Assembly (NCBI RefSeq): GCF_963677155.1
Contig: NZ_OY781884.1
Coordinates: 3,406,501 to 3,470,500, forward strand
Source of the DNA: an uncultured Draconibacterium sp.
GTDB taxonomy: Bacteria > Bacteroidota > Bacteroidia > Bacteroidales > Prolixibacteraceae
DNA length: 64,000 nt
Direction of reading: 5' to 3'
Below the pieces are notes generated by a model. It was not told where the DNA came from. It did no database searches and saw only the letters and a list, made by a program, of their open reading frames with translations. Within the stretch, counting starts at the first letter, position 1. Each line of letters begins with the position of its first letter. The position numbers and the translations under genes are program-made. This document shows, in pieces, positions 23,941 through 34,549 of the stretch.

Positions 23941-26040
23941 GTGGGGATCAGGAAGACCATATTGTCGCGTATTGCAATTGTATACTTCGTGTTGACGTTG
24001 TTTGGAGTTGTGGTTGTTTTCAAACTTGTTTCTGTTCAGCAGATTAAAAATGAGCGCTGGCAGCAAATTGAGAAAAACCTGAGCAATAATACCGTGATTA
24101 TTCCACCGGTAAGGGGAACAATCTGTGCCGACGATGGCAGTGTGTTGGCAACCTCTGTTCCGGGATATAAAATCCGCATCGATTTGGCTGCCGAAGGAGT
24201 TAAAAAAGTATTCGATAACGAAGTGGATTCATTAGCCTGGTATTTGTCGAATTTTCATAAAGATGCTTCAAAACGCGAATACGCCAGACGATTGCGGTCT
24301 GCTTATAAAAACAGAAACCGCGGCTATCTGCTCACACCTGAAAAAATAGACTATAATCAATTACAGGAATTTAAGAACTTCCCGATTTTGCGCCGCGGGC
24401 GATTTGGTGGTGGATTGATCATCGAACAGGAGAATAAACGTCTTAATCCGCTGGGAATGTTGGCGCAACGAACTATCGGTAGTTTGAATAAAGAAAATGC
24501 CTTGACTCCGGTTCCGGTAGGTTACAACGGACTGGAGCGTTCGTACGAAATGTACCTGCGTGGTGAAAATGGCATTAGTTACAAGCAGAACCTATCAGGG
24601 CGTTGGGTGACCCGCACCGAAATTGAGCCACAAAATGGAATGGATATTATTACCACCATTGATGTGAAGATGCAGGATATTGCGGAGAGTGCTTTATATA
24701 AACAGGTGCTAAAGTCGAATCCGGAATGGGCAACTGCAGTTTTAATGGAGGTAAAAACCGGTGAAATTAAGGCGATAGCGAACCTGGGGAAAACCAAAGA
24801 CGGCTATTACGAAAAAGATAATTATGCGTTGGGGCATCGTGGCTGTTACGAGCCGGGATCAACGTTCAAGCTGGTGTCGTTGATGGTAGCGCTGGAAGAC
24901 GGAGTGGTGGATACCAGTGATGTATTCGATACCGGTAATGGTTACTGGGCGCAGGAGAAAATAACTGACGACCATGCTTGTGGTAAAGTGAATGTGAAAC
25001 AAATTCTGGAGCAGTCATCGAACATCGGTACGGCAAAAGTTATTTTGTCGAAGTATGCAAACAATCCAAAAGATTACGTTGACCGGATTTATGGATTTGG
25101 TATTCAGAAGCCTTTGGGATTGGAATTGGCCGGAGAAGGACAGCCTTATATAAAGTACCCTGGGAATGCCGATTGGTGGGGAACTACCACCCTGGGGCGT
25201 ATGTCGTACGGTTACGATTTGCGTCTTACGCCATTGCAAATTTTGAACTTTTACAACGCTGTAGCCAACGATGGCGCCATGGTAAAACCACGTTTGGTAA
25301 AAGAAATTCGGAATAATGGAGCTCTTGTGAAAACATTTAAGCCTGAATTGCTGAACCCGATGATTGTTTCGAAAGAAACGATTGGAAAAGCGCAGGCAAT
25401 GTTAGAAGGTGTTTGCCAGAACGGAACCGGGCGTGGTGTTCAGGGAGAACATTTTAAAGTTGCCGGAAAAACCGGAACAGCGCGCGTAGCCCGCTCTGAT
25501 GGCAAAGGTTACGAGTATGGAGCTTACTATGCATCGTTTGTAGGGTATTTCCCAGCTGATAATCCGATGTATTCATTAATCGTAACATTTAAAAAACCAC
25601 GAAATTCGATTTATGGTGCTGCTGTAGCGGGGCCTGTTTTTAAAGAAATTTCGGAGAAAGTTTATGCAAGTCAGATTATGAATGCCACTCCTGAAGATGA
25701 TAATCATGAAGGAGAAGACATTCCACAGATAAAAAGCGGGGAGCGCGACGCGATTCTTCGTTTAGCCGAAGAGTTGGAGCTAAAAAATTTGCGCGGATTG
25801 CCCGATTCAAGAATGGTTTCGCTGAGTATGCAGGATAGCACAATTGTATTGGAAGAAAATGAGGTGCCTGCAAACGCTGTTCCTGATGTAGTTGGGATGG
25901 GGGCTAGCAATGCCATTTTCCTGTTGGAAAATGCAGGTCTGAAAGTGAAAATAAACGGAATCGGAAAAGTAAAAAAACAATCGTTGACCCCAGGTAGTTC
26001 CTACCGCCCGGGACAAACGGTATATCTCTCATTAAGTTAG
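23941..26040 (+). CDS. ftsI: Division transpeptidase FtsI (PBP3) with C-terminal PASTA domain
   Basis: 699 residues, GTG start. One N-terminal membrane helix (about 7-28), a dimerisation domain, then the transpeptidase: active-site Ser307 in GSTFK (SxxK with Lys310), SSN at 359-361, and KTG at 510-512. After about residue 640 comes one PASTA domain (VPDVVGMGASNAIFLLENAG). E. coli FtsI lacks PASTA; the layout resembles SpoVD/PBP2x-like enzymes, and Bacteroidota FtsI commonly have it. It cross-links septal peptidoglycan with FtsW. The next gene starts one base after its stop. Confidence 0.94.
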   Translation: MGIRKTILSRIAIVYFVLTLFGVVVVFKLVSVQQIKNERWQQIEKNLSNNTVIIPPVRGTICADDGSVLATSVPGYKIRIDLAAEGVKKVFDNEVDSLAWYLSNFHKDASKREYARRLRSAYKNRNRGYLLTPEKIDYNQLQEFKNFPILRRGRFGGGLIIEQENKRLNPLGMLAQRTIGSLNKENALTPVPVGYNGLERSYEMYLRGENGISYKQNLSGRWVTRTEIEPQNGMDIITTIDVKMQDIAESALYKQVLKSNPEWATAVLMEVKTGEIKAIANLGKTKDGYYEKDNYALGHRGCYEPGSTFKLVSLMVALEDGVVDTSDVFDTGNGYWAQEKITDDHACGKVNVKQILEQSSNIGTAKVILSKYANNPKDYVDRIYGFGIQKPLGLELAGEGQPYIKYPGNADWWGTTTLGRMSYGYDLRLTPLQILNFYNAVANDGAMVKPRLVKEIRNNGALVKTFKPELLNPMIVSKETIGKAQAMLEGVCQNGTGRGVQGEHFKVAGKTGTARVARSDGKGYEYGAYYASFVGYFPADNPMYSLIVTFKKPRNSIYGAAVAGPVFKEISEKVYASQIMNATPEDDNHEGEDIPQIKSGERDAILRLAEELELKNLRGLPDSRMVSLSMQDSTIVLEENEVPANAVPDVVGMGASNAIFLLENAGLKVKINGIGKVKKQSLTPGSSYRPGQTVYLSLS

Positions 26041-26041
26041 G

Positions 26042-27499
26042 ATGAAATTAAAAGAGTTATTGGAGCATATAGGGATTATTGAATGCATTGGTAGCATCGA
26101 CAAAGAAGTTGCGGGCATTCAATTTGATTCAAGGAAAATCAACGCGGATAATTTATTTGTGGCACAAAAAGGTGTGTCGGTTGATGGACATCGTTTTGTT
26201 GATACGGCAATAGAAAAAGGTGCAACAACAATTGTTTGCGAAGAGCTTCCTGGAGAAATAAAACCTAAAGTTACCTATGTTCAGGTTGAAGATTCCAATA
26301 AAATTCTGGGAGAAATTGCTGCGGCTTTTTATGGCTCGCCATCATCAAAAATGAAAGTGGTTGGCGTTACCGGAACAAACGGTAAAACCAGTATTGCCAG
26401 CTTGTTGCACAAGCTTTTCAGATTGCAGGGGTACAATGCAGGTTTGCTTTCAACAATTTCTTATAAAATAAACGAGAAAGAGGAAGTTGCCTCGCACACC
26501 ACGCCTGATGCATTGAAAATTCAGCAGTTAATGGCAGAGATGGTGGAAGCAGGTTGCGAATACTGTTTTATGGAAGTGAGTTCGCATGCCATCCATCAGC
26601 AACGTATTGCGGGCATACAGTTTGCAGGCGGCATCTTTACCAATATCACGCATGATCACCTCGATTACCATAAAACTTTTGCAGAATACATAAAAGCTAA
26701 AAAAGCCTTTTTCGACGGTTTGCCAAAAGATGCTTTTGCGCTGGTAAATGCCGACGATAAAAACGGCCTGGTGATGCTGCAAAATACAAAAGCCCGAAAA
26801 CTGACCTATTCCAACCGTACGATGGCCGATTACCGCTGCAAGGTGATGGAAAGCCATTTCGATGGAATGTTATTGAATATGGCTGGACAGGAAATCTGGA
26901 CACGATTTGTTGGTCTCTTTAATGCATCAAACTTACTCGCTGTTTATGCCACGGCAGTAGAATTGGAGCAGGATAAAGGTGAGGTGTTGACCATTATCAG
27001 CAATTTGCAATCAGTGCAGGGCCGTTTTGAAACCATTCGTAGCGAGGATGGAAAATACGCTATTGTGGATTATGCACACACGCCCGACGCATTAAAAAAT
27101 GTGTTGGCAGCAATCTCCGAAATCAGAACAAGAAACGAGCAGGTAATAACGGTGGTTGGCGCCGGTGGCGACCGCGACAAAACGAAACGCCCCGAGATGG
27201 CACAGGAAGCTTTGGCTGCCAGCGATAAAGTGATTCTGACTTCGGATAATCCGCGAAGCGAAGATCCGGAAGCCATTATAAAAGATATGGAAGCGGGTGT
27301 TGAGCCGCAATATAAAAACAAAGTGGTGTCGATTGTGAGTCGTCGCGATGCTATTAAAACGGCAGTGATGTTGGCGCAATCGGGCGATATTATTCTTATT
27401 GCCGGAAAGGGGCACGAAGACTACCAGGAAGTAAAAGGTGTGAAACATCATTTTGACGACCGGGAAGAAGTAAGGAACTGTTTTGGACTAAAAAATTAA
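26042..27499 (+). CDS. murE: UDP-MurNAc-tripeptide synthetase MurE (meso-DAP type)
   Basis: 485 residues. Mur ligase with ATP loop GVTGTNGKTS (108-117), the HTTPDALKIQ segment and the YAHTPDAL block. The amino-acid motif DNPR (in LTSDNPRSEDP) marks addition of meso-diaminopimelate rather than lysine. Length and order of the three domains are normal. It adds the third residue of the peptidoglycan stem peptide in the cytoplasm. murF does not follow, as is usual for this phylum. Confidence 0.96.
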   Translation: MKLKELLEHIGIIECIGSIDKEVAGIQFDSRKINADNLFVAQKGVSVDGHRFVDTAIEKGATTIVCEELPGEIKPKVTYVQVEDSNKILGEIAAAFYGSPSSKMKVVGVTGTNGKTSIASLLHKLFRLQGYNAGLLSTISYKINEKEEVASHTTPDALKIQQLMAEMVEAGCEYCFMEVSSHAIHQQRIAGIQFAGGIFTNITHDHLDYHKTFAEYIKAKKAFFDGLPKDAFALVNADDKNGLVMLQNTKARKLTYSNRTMADYRCKVMESHFDGMLLNMAGQEIWTRFVGLFNASNLLAVYATAVELEQDKGEVLTIISNLQSVQGRFETIRSEDGKYAIVDYAHTPDALKNVLAAISEIRTRNEQVITVVGAGGDRDKTKRPEMAQEALAASDKVILTSDNPRSEDPEAIIKDMEAGVEPQYKNKVVSIVSRRDAIKTAVMLAQSGDIILIAGKGHEDYQEVKGVKHHFDDREEVRNCFGLKN

Positions 27500-27508
27500 A
27501 AACAAGAT

Positions 27509-28759
27509 ATGTTTTACTGGCTATACGAACTTTTAGCAGGATACGATATTCCGGGAATTGGAATGCTTCCGGGTATTACTTTTCGCTCGGCAGCAGCAAT
27601 TATTCTTTCGTTGTTTATTACTACGATTTTTGGAAAAAAAATGATCCGAATTTTGCAGCGTAAGCAAATTGGCGACGAGGTACGCGACCTTGGTCTTGAA
27701 GGACAAATGCAAAAGCAGGGAACGCCAACAATGGGCGGGATTATTATTTTGATGGCCATTATTATTCCAACGCTGCTTTTTGCCCGCCTCAACAATGTTT
27801 ATATCCTTTTAATGCTCATTACCACAGCATTTTTGGGATTGATCGGATTTGTCGATGATTATATTAAGGTTTTCAAAAAGAATAAAGAAGGACTGGCCGG
27901 TAAATTTAAAATACTTGGGCAGGTGAGCCTGGGACTTATTGTTGCCGCCACGCTTTTTATCAGCGAAGATGTAAAGGTTCGTGAGCATGTAAGCGACGAA
28001 AATGGAGAATTTCTGACGGAAGTAGTTGTTGATCCCGTTACAGGCGAGAGCACAAAGCAGTTTGTTATGGAAGATGTAAAATCGACCAAAACAACCATTC
28101 CGTTTATTAAAAAAAACGAGTTTGATTATGCCTGGTTAGTTGCTTTTGCCGGCGATGCCGCAGGTTGGTTAAAGTGGTTGGTTTATGCTATTGCCATAAT
28201 TCTGATCATCACCGCAGTTTCAAATGCGGCAAATCTTACCGATGGAATTGACGGACTGGCAACCGGAACTTCTGCTATTAGTGGTGCAACATTTGGCATT
28301 TTGGCTTATGTGAGTGGTAACATAATTTATGCCGATTATCTCAATATCATGTACATTCCGAACATTGGAGAATTGACTGTATTTATTGCAGCTTTCATCG
28401 GGGCTACTGTTGGATTTTTGTGGTACAACTCATTCCCTGCACAGGTTTTTATGGGCGACACCGGAAGTTTGGCATTAGGTGGAATTCTAGCTGTGTTTGC
28501 CGTAATTATCCGCAAAGAAATTTTGATTCCACTGTTGTGTGGAATTTTCCTGATCGAAAACCTGTCGGTGGTTATTCAGGTGTTTTGGTTTAAATATACC
28601 AAACGCAAATATGGCGAAGGACGTAGGGTATTTCTGATGAGCCCGATTCACCACCATTTTCAGAAAAAAGGTTTCCCGGAACCAAAAATTGTAACACGCT
28701 TTTGGATTGTCGGAATTATTCTGGCGGTAATAACAATTGCAACATTAAAAATGAGATAG
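27509..28759 (+). CDS. mraY: Phospho-MurNAc-pentapeptide transferase MraY
   Basis: 416 residues, about ten membrane helices. Conserved motifs: GTPTMGG with the next hydrophobic helix, FVDDYIK (Mg site Asp pair), [29 protein letters not shown] and the HHHFQ loop ([10 protein letters not shown]). A soluble insertion of about 45 residues (roughly 150-205, with two beta-strand-like stretches) is longer than in E. coli MraY but is normal in Bacteroidota. It makes lipid I from the MurF product and undecaprenyl phosphate. Confidence 0.96.
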   Translation: MFYWLYELLAGYDIPGIGMLPGITFRSAAAIILSLFITTIFGKKMIRILQRKQIGDEVRDLGLEGQMQKQGTPTMGGIIILMAIIIPTLLFARLNNVYILLMLITTAFLGLIGFVDDYIKVFKKNKEGLAGKFKILGQVSLGLIVAATLFISEDVKVREHVSDENGEFLTEVVVDPVTGESTKQFVMEDVKSTKTTIPFIKKNEFDYAWLVAFAGDAAGWLKWLVYAIAIILIITAVSNAANLTDGIDGLATGTSAISGATFGILAYVSGNIIYADYLNIMYIPNIGELTVFIAAFIGATVGFLWYNSFPAQVFMGDTGSLALGGILAVFAVIIRKEILIPLLCGIFLIENLSVVIQVFWFKYTKRKYGEGRRVFLMSPIHHHFQKKGFPEPKIVTRFWIVGIILAVITIATLKMR

Positions 28760-28760
28760 C

Positions 28761-30098
28761 GTGAAAGGATTGGTAGCCATATTAGGAGCAGGCGAAAGCG
28801 GAGTTGGAGCAGCCGTTCTTGCACAAAAAAAAGGATACGATGTGTTTGTGTCCGACCTTGGAAAAATCAAGGAAAAATACAAAGACGTTCTTTCAAATTA
28901 TAAGATCGATTTTGAAGAAGGCCATCACTCGGAAGAGAAAATATTGAGTGCGGAACTGGTAGTAAAAAGTCCGGGGATTCCCGAAACAGCACCACTGGTA
29001 AAGCAGCTAAAAGAGCAAGGCACTCCGGTAATTTCCGAAATTGAATTTGGCGGCCGTTTTTCGTCGGCTAAAACCATTTGTATTACTGGAAGCAACGGCA
29101 AAACCACTACCACTTTGCTGACTTACCATATTCTGCAAAAAGCCGGATTAAATGTTGGCCTGGCCGGAAACGTTGGAAAAAGTTTTGCGTGGCAGGTTGC
29201 CGAAGAAAATTTTGATGTGTATGTAATCGAGCTAAGTAGTTTTCAACTCGACGGAATGTATGAGTTCAAAGCCGATGTAGCAGTGTTGATGAATATCACT
29301 TCCGATCATTTGGATCGTTACGGCTACGACATGCAAAACTACACCGATTCAAAATTCAGGATTCTTCAAAATCAAACAGCAGATGACTACTTCGTTTATT
29401 GCGCTGATGACGAAGTGATTCAAAAAGAAATAAATAAAAGAGAGATAAAACCTGTTCAACTTCCTTTTGGGTTGGGAGAGGCTGCCGGGCCTGGAGCAGG
29501 TGTGAGAGACAATCGGATAATTATCAACTTTAATCAAAATCAATTCAGCATGTCGATACTGGATTTATCACTACAGGGGAAACACAATACCTACAACAGC
29601 ATGGCCGCAGGCATCGCAAGCATGGTATTAAAAATCAGGGATGAACAATTGAGAGAAAGCCTTTCCGACTTTACTGGTGTAGAGCATCGTTTAGAGCGTT
29701 TTCTGAAAGTTCATGGCATCGAGTTTATCAACGACTCGAAAGCAACAAACGTTAATTCATCGTGGTATGCGTTGGAAAGTGTGCACAAGCCGGTGGTCTG
29801 GATTGCCGGTGGAGTGGATAAAGGGAACGATTACAGCATGTTGCAGGGGCTTGTAACCAACAAAGTAAAAGCCATTGTTTGTTTGGGAAAAAACAATGCG
29901 AAACTGCACGAAGCTTTTGGCGATTGTGTGGCCGACATTGTTGATGCGTCAAGCATGGAAGAGGCGGTAAAAGCAGCCTACTACCTGGCCCGAAATGGCG
30001 ATACAGTATTGTTGTCACCCGCGTGTGCAAGTTTTGATTTATTTGAGAATTACGAAGACAGAGGAAATCAATTTAAAAAAGAAGTAAGGAATTTGTAA
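28761..30098 (+). CDS. murD: UDP-MurNAc-L-alanine:D-glutamate ligase MurD
   Basis: 445 residues, GTG start one base after mraY. N-terminal Rossmann part (AILGAGESGVGAA), ATP loop ITGSNGKTTT, ELSSFQLDGM, NITSDHLDRY, and the C-terminal INDSKATNVNSSWYALE and LSPACASFDLFENYEDRG. Complete and of normal length. It adds D-Glu to UDP-MurNAc-L-Ala. Its stop overlaps the ftsW start (TAATG). Confidence 0.95.
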   Translation: MKGLVAILGAGESGVGAAVLAQKKGYDVFVSDLGKIKEKYKDVLSNYKIDFEEGHHSEEKILSAELVVKSPGIPETAPLVKQLKEQGTPVISEIEFGGRFSSAKTICITGSNGKTTTTLLTYHILQKAGLNVGLAGNVGKSFAWQVAEENFDVYVIELSSFQLDGMYEFKADVAVLMNITSDHLDRYGYDMQNYTDSKFRILQNQTADDYFVYCADDEVIQKEINKREIKPVQLPFGLGEAAGPGAGVRDNRIIINFNQNQFSMSILDLSLQGKHNTYNSMAAGIASMVLKIRDEQLRESLSDFTGVEHRLERFLKVHGIEFINDSKATNVNSSWYALESVHKPVVWIAGGVDKGNDYSMLQGLVTNKVKAIVCLGKNNAKLHEAFGDCVADIVDASSMEEAVKAAYYLARNGDTVLLSPACASFDLFENYEDRGNQFKKEVRNL

Positions 30099-31321
30099 TG
30101 CAACATTCCATTCTGAAATTATTTAAGGGCGACCGCGTGCTTTGGATGGTACTGATGCTGTTATCGGTGTTGTCGCTGCTTATTGTGTACAGTTCAACGG
30201 GTGCATTGGCTTATCGTGTGGCGCACGGAAATACGATGAAATACCTGTTTCGTCAGGTAGTATTTTTGGGTGCCGGGATTGGAGTAATTTTACTTATGGT
30301 AAACGTTTTGCCCATAAAGCTTTACTCAAAACTCGCATGGTGGGCTTTGTTGGCAAGTATCGGATTTTTACTTTTTTCCATTGTGATGCGCGGAACATCG
30401 TTTGTTTCTTCCAGCGGACGTACACTTAATTTCTGGGGTGCAACTTTTCAGCCGGCCGAAATGGCTAAGATTTCACTGGTATTATTTTCGGCCAAAATTT
30501 TAGGAAAACGCCAAAAAACAAAAGGCGATTTGTGGGAAGCATTTAAGAAGATAATTTTTTATACGGCTATTGTCTGTGGTTTGATTTTTATATCCGATTT
30601 CTCGACCTCGGCATTGCTTTTCGCAACAATTATGACCATGATGTTTTGCGGCCGAATTCCGTTAAAGTATTTGTTTTCGCTGGTTGGTATTGGAATCGCT
30701 TTGGTAGTAACGATTTACTTTACTGCCGATCTTTTGCCGGATAGTATTGGTCGTGTACATACTATAAAAGGACGGATTGAGCGTTTTGTAAATCCGCCAC
30801 CACCCGAAGCATCGCAGGGAATTACACAGGCTGACTATGCAAAGTTGGCCATTTATTCCGGCGGATTTTTAGGAAAAGGTCCTGGCCATTCTGATGTAAG
30901 TAATTACATGGCTGCTGCATATAACGATTTTATTTTTGCCATAATTGTTGAAGAGTATGGTTTGTTGGGAGGTATTGCGGTAATCATGCTTTTCCTGATT
31001 TTCTTTTTCAGGGGAGTGGTAATTGTTCGGCGGGCCAACCGAACCTTCCCGGCGTTTATGGTTATTGGATTAACATTGGTATTGGTTTTTCAGGCCATGA
31101 TAAATATAGGTGTTTCAAGTGGTGCTTTGCCGGTTACCGGTCAGCCGCTGCCATGGATTAGTTTGGGAGGAACATCGCTATTGTTTACTTCGTTGGCTTT
31201 TGGGTTGATTCTTAGTGTGAGTCACCAAAATCAGCAGAATAAAGAAGTGGAGGAGCAACCGATTATGATTAAAGCTCCTGACGAAGATTACGAAATAGAA
31301 AATGAGTCAAAAGATAAATAG
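30098..31321 (+). CDS. ftsW: Lipid II polymerase FtsW (SEDS family)
   Basis: 407 residues, ten predicted membrane helices. SEDS motifs: LLIVYSSTGALAYR near the N-terminus, QPAEMAKISLVLFSAKIL, and the C-terminal TGQPLPWISLGGTSLL. The C-terminal cytoplasmic tail is acidic. It polymerises septal glycan with FtsI. It overlaps murG by 20 bp, so the two are translated together. Confidence 0.95.
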   Translation: MQHSILKLFKGDRVLWMVLMLLSVLSLLIVYSSTGALAYRVAHGNTMKYLFRQVVFLGAGIGVILLMVNVLPIKLYSKLAWWALLASIGFLLFSIVMRGTSFVSSSGRTLNFWGATFQPAEMAKISLVLFSAKILGKRQKTKGDLWEAFKKIIFYTAIVCGLIFISDFSTSALLFATIMTMMFCGRIPLKYLFSLVGIGIALVVTIYFTADLLPDSIGRVHTIKGRIERFVNPPPPEASQGITQADYAKLAIYSGGFLGKGPGHSDVSNYMAAAYNDFIFAIIVEEYGLLGGIAVIMLFLIFFFRGVVIVRRANRTFPAFMVIGLTLVLVFQAMINIGVSSGALPVTGQPLPWISLGGTSLLFTSLAFGLILSVSHQNQQNKEVEEQPIMIKAPDEDYEIENESKDK

Positions 31322-32408
31322 AGCCATAATAAGCGGAGGTGGAACCGGGGGACATATTTTCCCGGCGCTTGCCATTGCCAACGAGATTAAAAAGCGCAAT
31401 CCTGACGCTGACATTTTATTTGTTGGTGCCGAAGACCGGATGGAAATGGAGAAAGTGCCTGCCGCCGGTTATAAAATTATTGGTTTGCCGGTGATGGGAT
31501 TTCCTCGGAAGCCCAGCAAAAAGATATTTACGTTCTTTAAAAAACTACGCCAAAGTTCGAAGTTGGCGAAAAAGATTGTAGCCGATTTCCACCCGGAAGT
31601 AGCTATTGGAGTTGGCGGTTATGCCAGCGGTCCGCTGTTAAGGGCAGCTGCAAAAGATAAGGTGCCTTGTTTAATTCAGGAGCAAAACTCGTACGCCGGA
31701 ATCACCAATAAACTTTTGAGCAAAAAGGTGAATTCCATTTGTGTAGCTTACGATAAAATGGAGCGCTTTTTCCCGGCAGAAAAGCTGATTTTTACCGGAA
31801 ATCCGGTTCGTCAGAATCTTATCGAAAAACAAAACAGAAAAGAGGCTTTTGATTTTTTTGAAGTAAGCGAGGGGGATAAGGTGGTATTAATTGTGGGCGG
31901 AAGTCTTGGTGCGCGTTCAGTAAACCAGGCAGTGCTGAAAAATATGAAGGAAATTGAAGCTTCGGGAGTTCAGGTAATCTGGCAAACCGGGGTATATTAT
32001 TACGATAAAATTCAGGAAGAACTAAAAGAAACAAAACCGAAAAATCTGCAGATTCACAAGTTTATAACACGTATGGATCTGGCCTATGAAGTGGCCGATC
32101 TGGTGATTTCGAGAGCAGGAGCAGGAACAATTTCGGAGTTGTGTTTGGTTGGGAAAGCATCGGTACTGGTGCCGTCGCCAAATGTTTCGGAAGACCATCA
32201 AACAAAAAATGCGATGGCTTTGGTTGAGCAGGATGCGGCATTAATGGTAAGCGATGATGAGATTAACGAGAAATTATTCCCACTGGCTTTTGGAGTGGTG
32301 AGCGATGAAGGTCGTTGCAGTGCTTTGGCAGCAAAAAGTAAAGAGTTGGCCAAACCTGATGCTACCAAACAAATAGTTGATGAAGTAGAAAAATTAGTGA
32401 GACAATAG
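31302..32408 (+). CDS. murG: Lipid II synthase MurG
   Basis: 368 residues. GT-B glycosyltransferase with GGGTGGHIFPAL (about 12-22), the GVGGYASGP loop, IQEQNSYAGITNK, GGSLGARSVNQAV and SRAGAGTISELCLVGKASVLVPSP. All residues for UDP-GlcNAc binding are in place. It adds GlcNAc to lipid I on the inner face of the membrane. Confidence 0.96.
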   Translation: MSQKINRAIISGGGTGGHIFPALAIANEIKKRNPDADILFVGAEDRMEMEKVPAAGYKIIGLPVMGFPRKPSKKIFTFFKKLRQSSKLAKKIVADFHPEVAIGVGGYASGPLLRAAAKDKVPCLIQEQNSYAGITNKLLSKKVNSICVAYDKMERFFPAEKLIFTGNPVRQNLIEKQNRKEAFDFFEVSEGDKVVLIVGGSLGARSVNQAVLKNMKEIEASGVQVIWQTGVYYYDKIQEELKETKPKNLQIHKFITRMDLAYEVADLVISRAGAGTISELCLVGKASVLVPSPNVSEDHQTKNAMALVEQDAALMVSDDEINEKLFPLAFGVVSDEGRCSALAAKSKELAKPDATKQIVDEVEKLVRQ

Positions 32409-32409
32409 A

Positions 32410-33798
32410 ATGGACAACATTCAGAAAATAAAGAATGTATATTTCCTTGGAATCGGAGGAATAGGGATGAGTGCGCTGGCTCGTTATTTTAAATTTTCGG
32501 GGCGCAATGTGGCAGGATACGATCGTACACCAACAGCATTGACGGACGCCCTTCAGAAAGAAGGGATTGATGTGCATTTTGATGATGATATCAGAAATAT
32601 TCCGTCGAAATGGAATCCGACGGAAACCATTGCTGTATATACACCGGCTTTACCCGACGAGCATAAAGAGCTGAATTGGTTTAAAAGCCAGCCAATTGGT
32701 TTGTTTAAGCGGGCGAAAGTTTTGGGGATGATTTGCAACGAGCAAAAAGGAATTGGTGTTTCCGGCACACACGGAAAGACGACAACAAGTACCATTGTTA
32801 CTAATATCCTAAGTAAAACAGAACAAGGATGTGGTGCATTTCTAGGCGGCATTTCAAAAAATTTCAGAAGTAATTTGGTGCTTCCGGAGAATGACTCGCC
32901 ATGGATAGTAGCAGAAGCTGATGAGTTTGATCGTTCGTTTTTGCATCTAAAACCGCAATTGGCATTGGTAACTTCTGTTGATGCCGATCATTTGGATATA
33001 TATGGTGAAAAGGAAAAGATCGTTGAGTCGTTCGAAAAATTTATTTCGCAGATTCGTCCTGACGGAAGCTTGGTGTTAAAAGAAGGGGTAGAATTAGATA
33101 CTTCAAAAACTGAAGCCAAAGTTTATTCCTATTCATTAGAAGGTAATACTGATTTTTCTGCGTTAAATCTACAGTTGAATTCAGAAACGGGTTTCTATTC
33201 GTTCGATTTGAAAACACCCGGCGGAATTATTGCTAATTGCAAAATGAATTATCCGGGGCTGGTAAACGTTGAAAATACTGTCGGAGCCAGTGCGTTGGCT
33301 TGGTTGGCGGGAGCGTCGGCAAACGCCATAAAAGAAGGAATTGAAGATTACGAAGGAGTGGCGCGTCGTTTCGATATTCGTTACCGTACGAAGAATCGGA
33401 TTTACATCGACGATTATGCGCATCACCCTGCAGAATTGGAGGCATTTATAACTTCGGTTAAAGCTTTGTTTCCTGATAAAAAAGTGACAGGAATTTTTCA
33501 GCCTCACCTCTATTCGCGCACCAGAGATTTTGCGCCTGAGTTCGCACAAAGTCTGGATTTGCTGGATAAAGCTATTTTGATTCCGCTTTACCCTGCACGC
33601 GAAGAACCGATTCCGGGAGTTTCATCAGCAATCATTTACAAAGAAATGAAGTTGGAGAACAGGATGCTGGCCGAGCGCGATGAGGTATTAAAAATACTAA
33701 AATCGGATAGGAACGAAATTGTGCTGACAATGGGGGCGGGAGATATCGACCGTATGGTGGAAAGTGTAATTGAACTGTTGGAAAGTAAAGAAAAATGA
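32410..33798 (+). CDS. murC: UDP-MurNAc:L-alanine ligase MurC
   Basis: 462 residues. N-terminal YFLGIGGIGMSALA, ATP loop GVSGTHGKTTTS, EADEFDRSFLHL, SVDADHLDIYG, then IYIDDYAHHPAELEA and FQPHLYSRTRDF. Normal length and motif order; it starts the stem peptide with L-Ala. Its stop codon overlaps the ftsQ start (ATGA). Confidence 0.96.
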   Translation: MDNIQKIKNVYFLGIGGIGMSALARYFKFSGRNVAGYDRTPTALTDALQKEGIDVHFDDDIRNIPSKWNPTETIAVYTPALPDEHKELNWFKSQPIGLFKRAKVLGMICNEQKGIGVSGTHGKTTTSTIVTNILSKTEQGCGAFLGGISKNFRSNLVLPENDSPWIVAEADEFDRSFLHLKPQLALVTSVDADHLDIYGEKEKIVESFEKFISQIRPDGSLVLKEGVELDTSKTEAKVYSYSLEGNTDFSALNLQLNSETGFYSFDLKTPGGIIANCKMNYPGLVNVENTVGASALAWLAGASANAIKEGIEDYEGVARRFDIRYRTKNRIYIDDYAHHPAELEAFITSVKALFPDKKVTGIFQPHLYSRTRDFAPEFAQSLDLLDKAILIPLYPAREEPIPGVSSAIIYKEMKLENRMLAERDEVLKILKSDRNEIVLTMGAGDIDRMVESVIELLESKEK

Positions 33799-34547
33799 TA
33801 AAGAAGTTTGCAAAAATAGGCGGATTGTTGATGTTGCTGGTGTTTCTGCTGGTAACATTGTCGTTTACTTCTCTGAAGTATAATCACGTCAATTGCAACG
33901 ATGTTCAGATTAATTATAATCCGGAGGAAGTTATAAAAGTAAACCCTGCGGAGCTGTTAAAGCTGGTTAAGTCGGTAGATAAAGATATAATAGGCAAGGA
34001 TTTCGACAGCATAAATACGGTGCAGATTGAGCAGGCAGTTGAAAAACACGAAGCGATTTTAAAAGCCGAGGTTTATAAAGTTGTGACTCGTACCGACAGT
34101 GCTACTTTTAAAGGTGTGCTGGCCATCGATCTGAAGCATCGGAAGCCGGTGGTGCGCGTTTTTTCAGACAAAGGAAATTATTATCTTGATGAATTTGGTG
34201 GTAAAATTCCGGTGTCGACAAATTATGTAGCCAACGTACTGGTGGCTACCGGAGATATCAGCGAAGAGTATGCAAAAAAAACACTTTTGCCATTTGTGTT
34301 AACGATAGAGAGCGACGAATTCTGGAATGCACAAATTGAGCAGATTCATGTGCAAAAAGATGGCGATGTATTGTTAATTCCCTTGGTTGGCGATCATACC
34401 ATTGAGTTTGGAACACTGGAAAATTACCAGGAGAAATTGCGCAATATGAAAGCTTTTTATAAGCAGATTCTGGCAAAAAATAATTGGAATAAATACAAAA
34501 CGATCAGTTTAAAATATAAAGATCAGGTAATAGCAAAAAGAAGGTAA
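33795..34547 (+). CDS. ftsQ: FtsQ-like division protein
   Basis: 250 residues: short basic cytoplasmic end, one membrane helix (8-27), then a periplasmic part with POTRA/FtsQ-like layout (VNCNDVQINYNPEE; IEQAVEKHEAILKAEVYKV; LDEFGGKIPVST). FtsQ is weakly conserved in this phylum, and the call rests on topology and on its place between murC and ftsA. It scaffolds FtsL/B and recruits FtsW/I. Confidence 0.88.
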   Translation: MIKKFAKIGGLLMLLVFLLVTLSFTSLKYNHVNCNDVQINYNPEEVIKVNPAELLKLVKSVDKDIIGKDFDSINTVQIEQAVEKHEAILKAEVYKVVTRTDSATFKGVLAIDLKHRKPVVRVFSDKGNYYLDEFGGKIPVSTNYVANVLVATGDISEEYAKKTLLPFVLTIESDEFWNAQIEQIHVQKDGDVLLIPLVGDHTIEFGTLENYQEKLRNMKAFYKQILAKNNWNKYKTISLKYKDQVIAKRR

Positions 34548-34549
34548 TT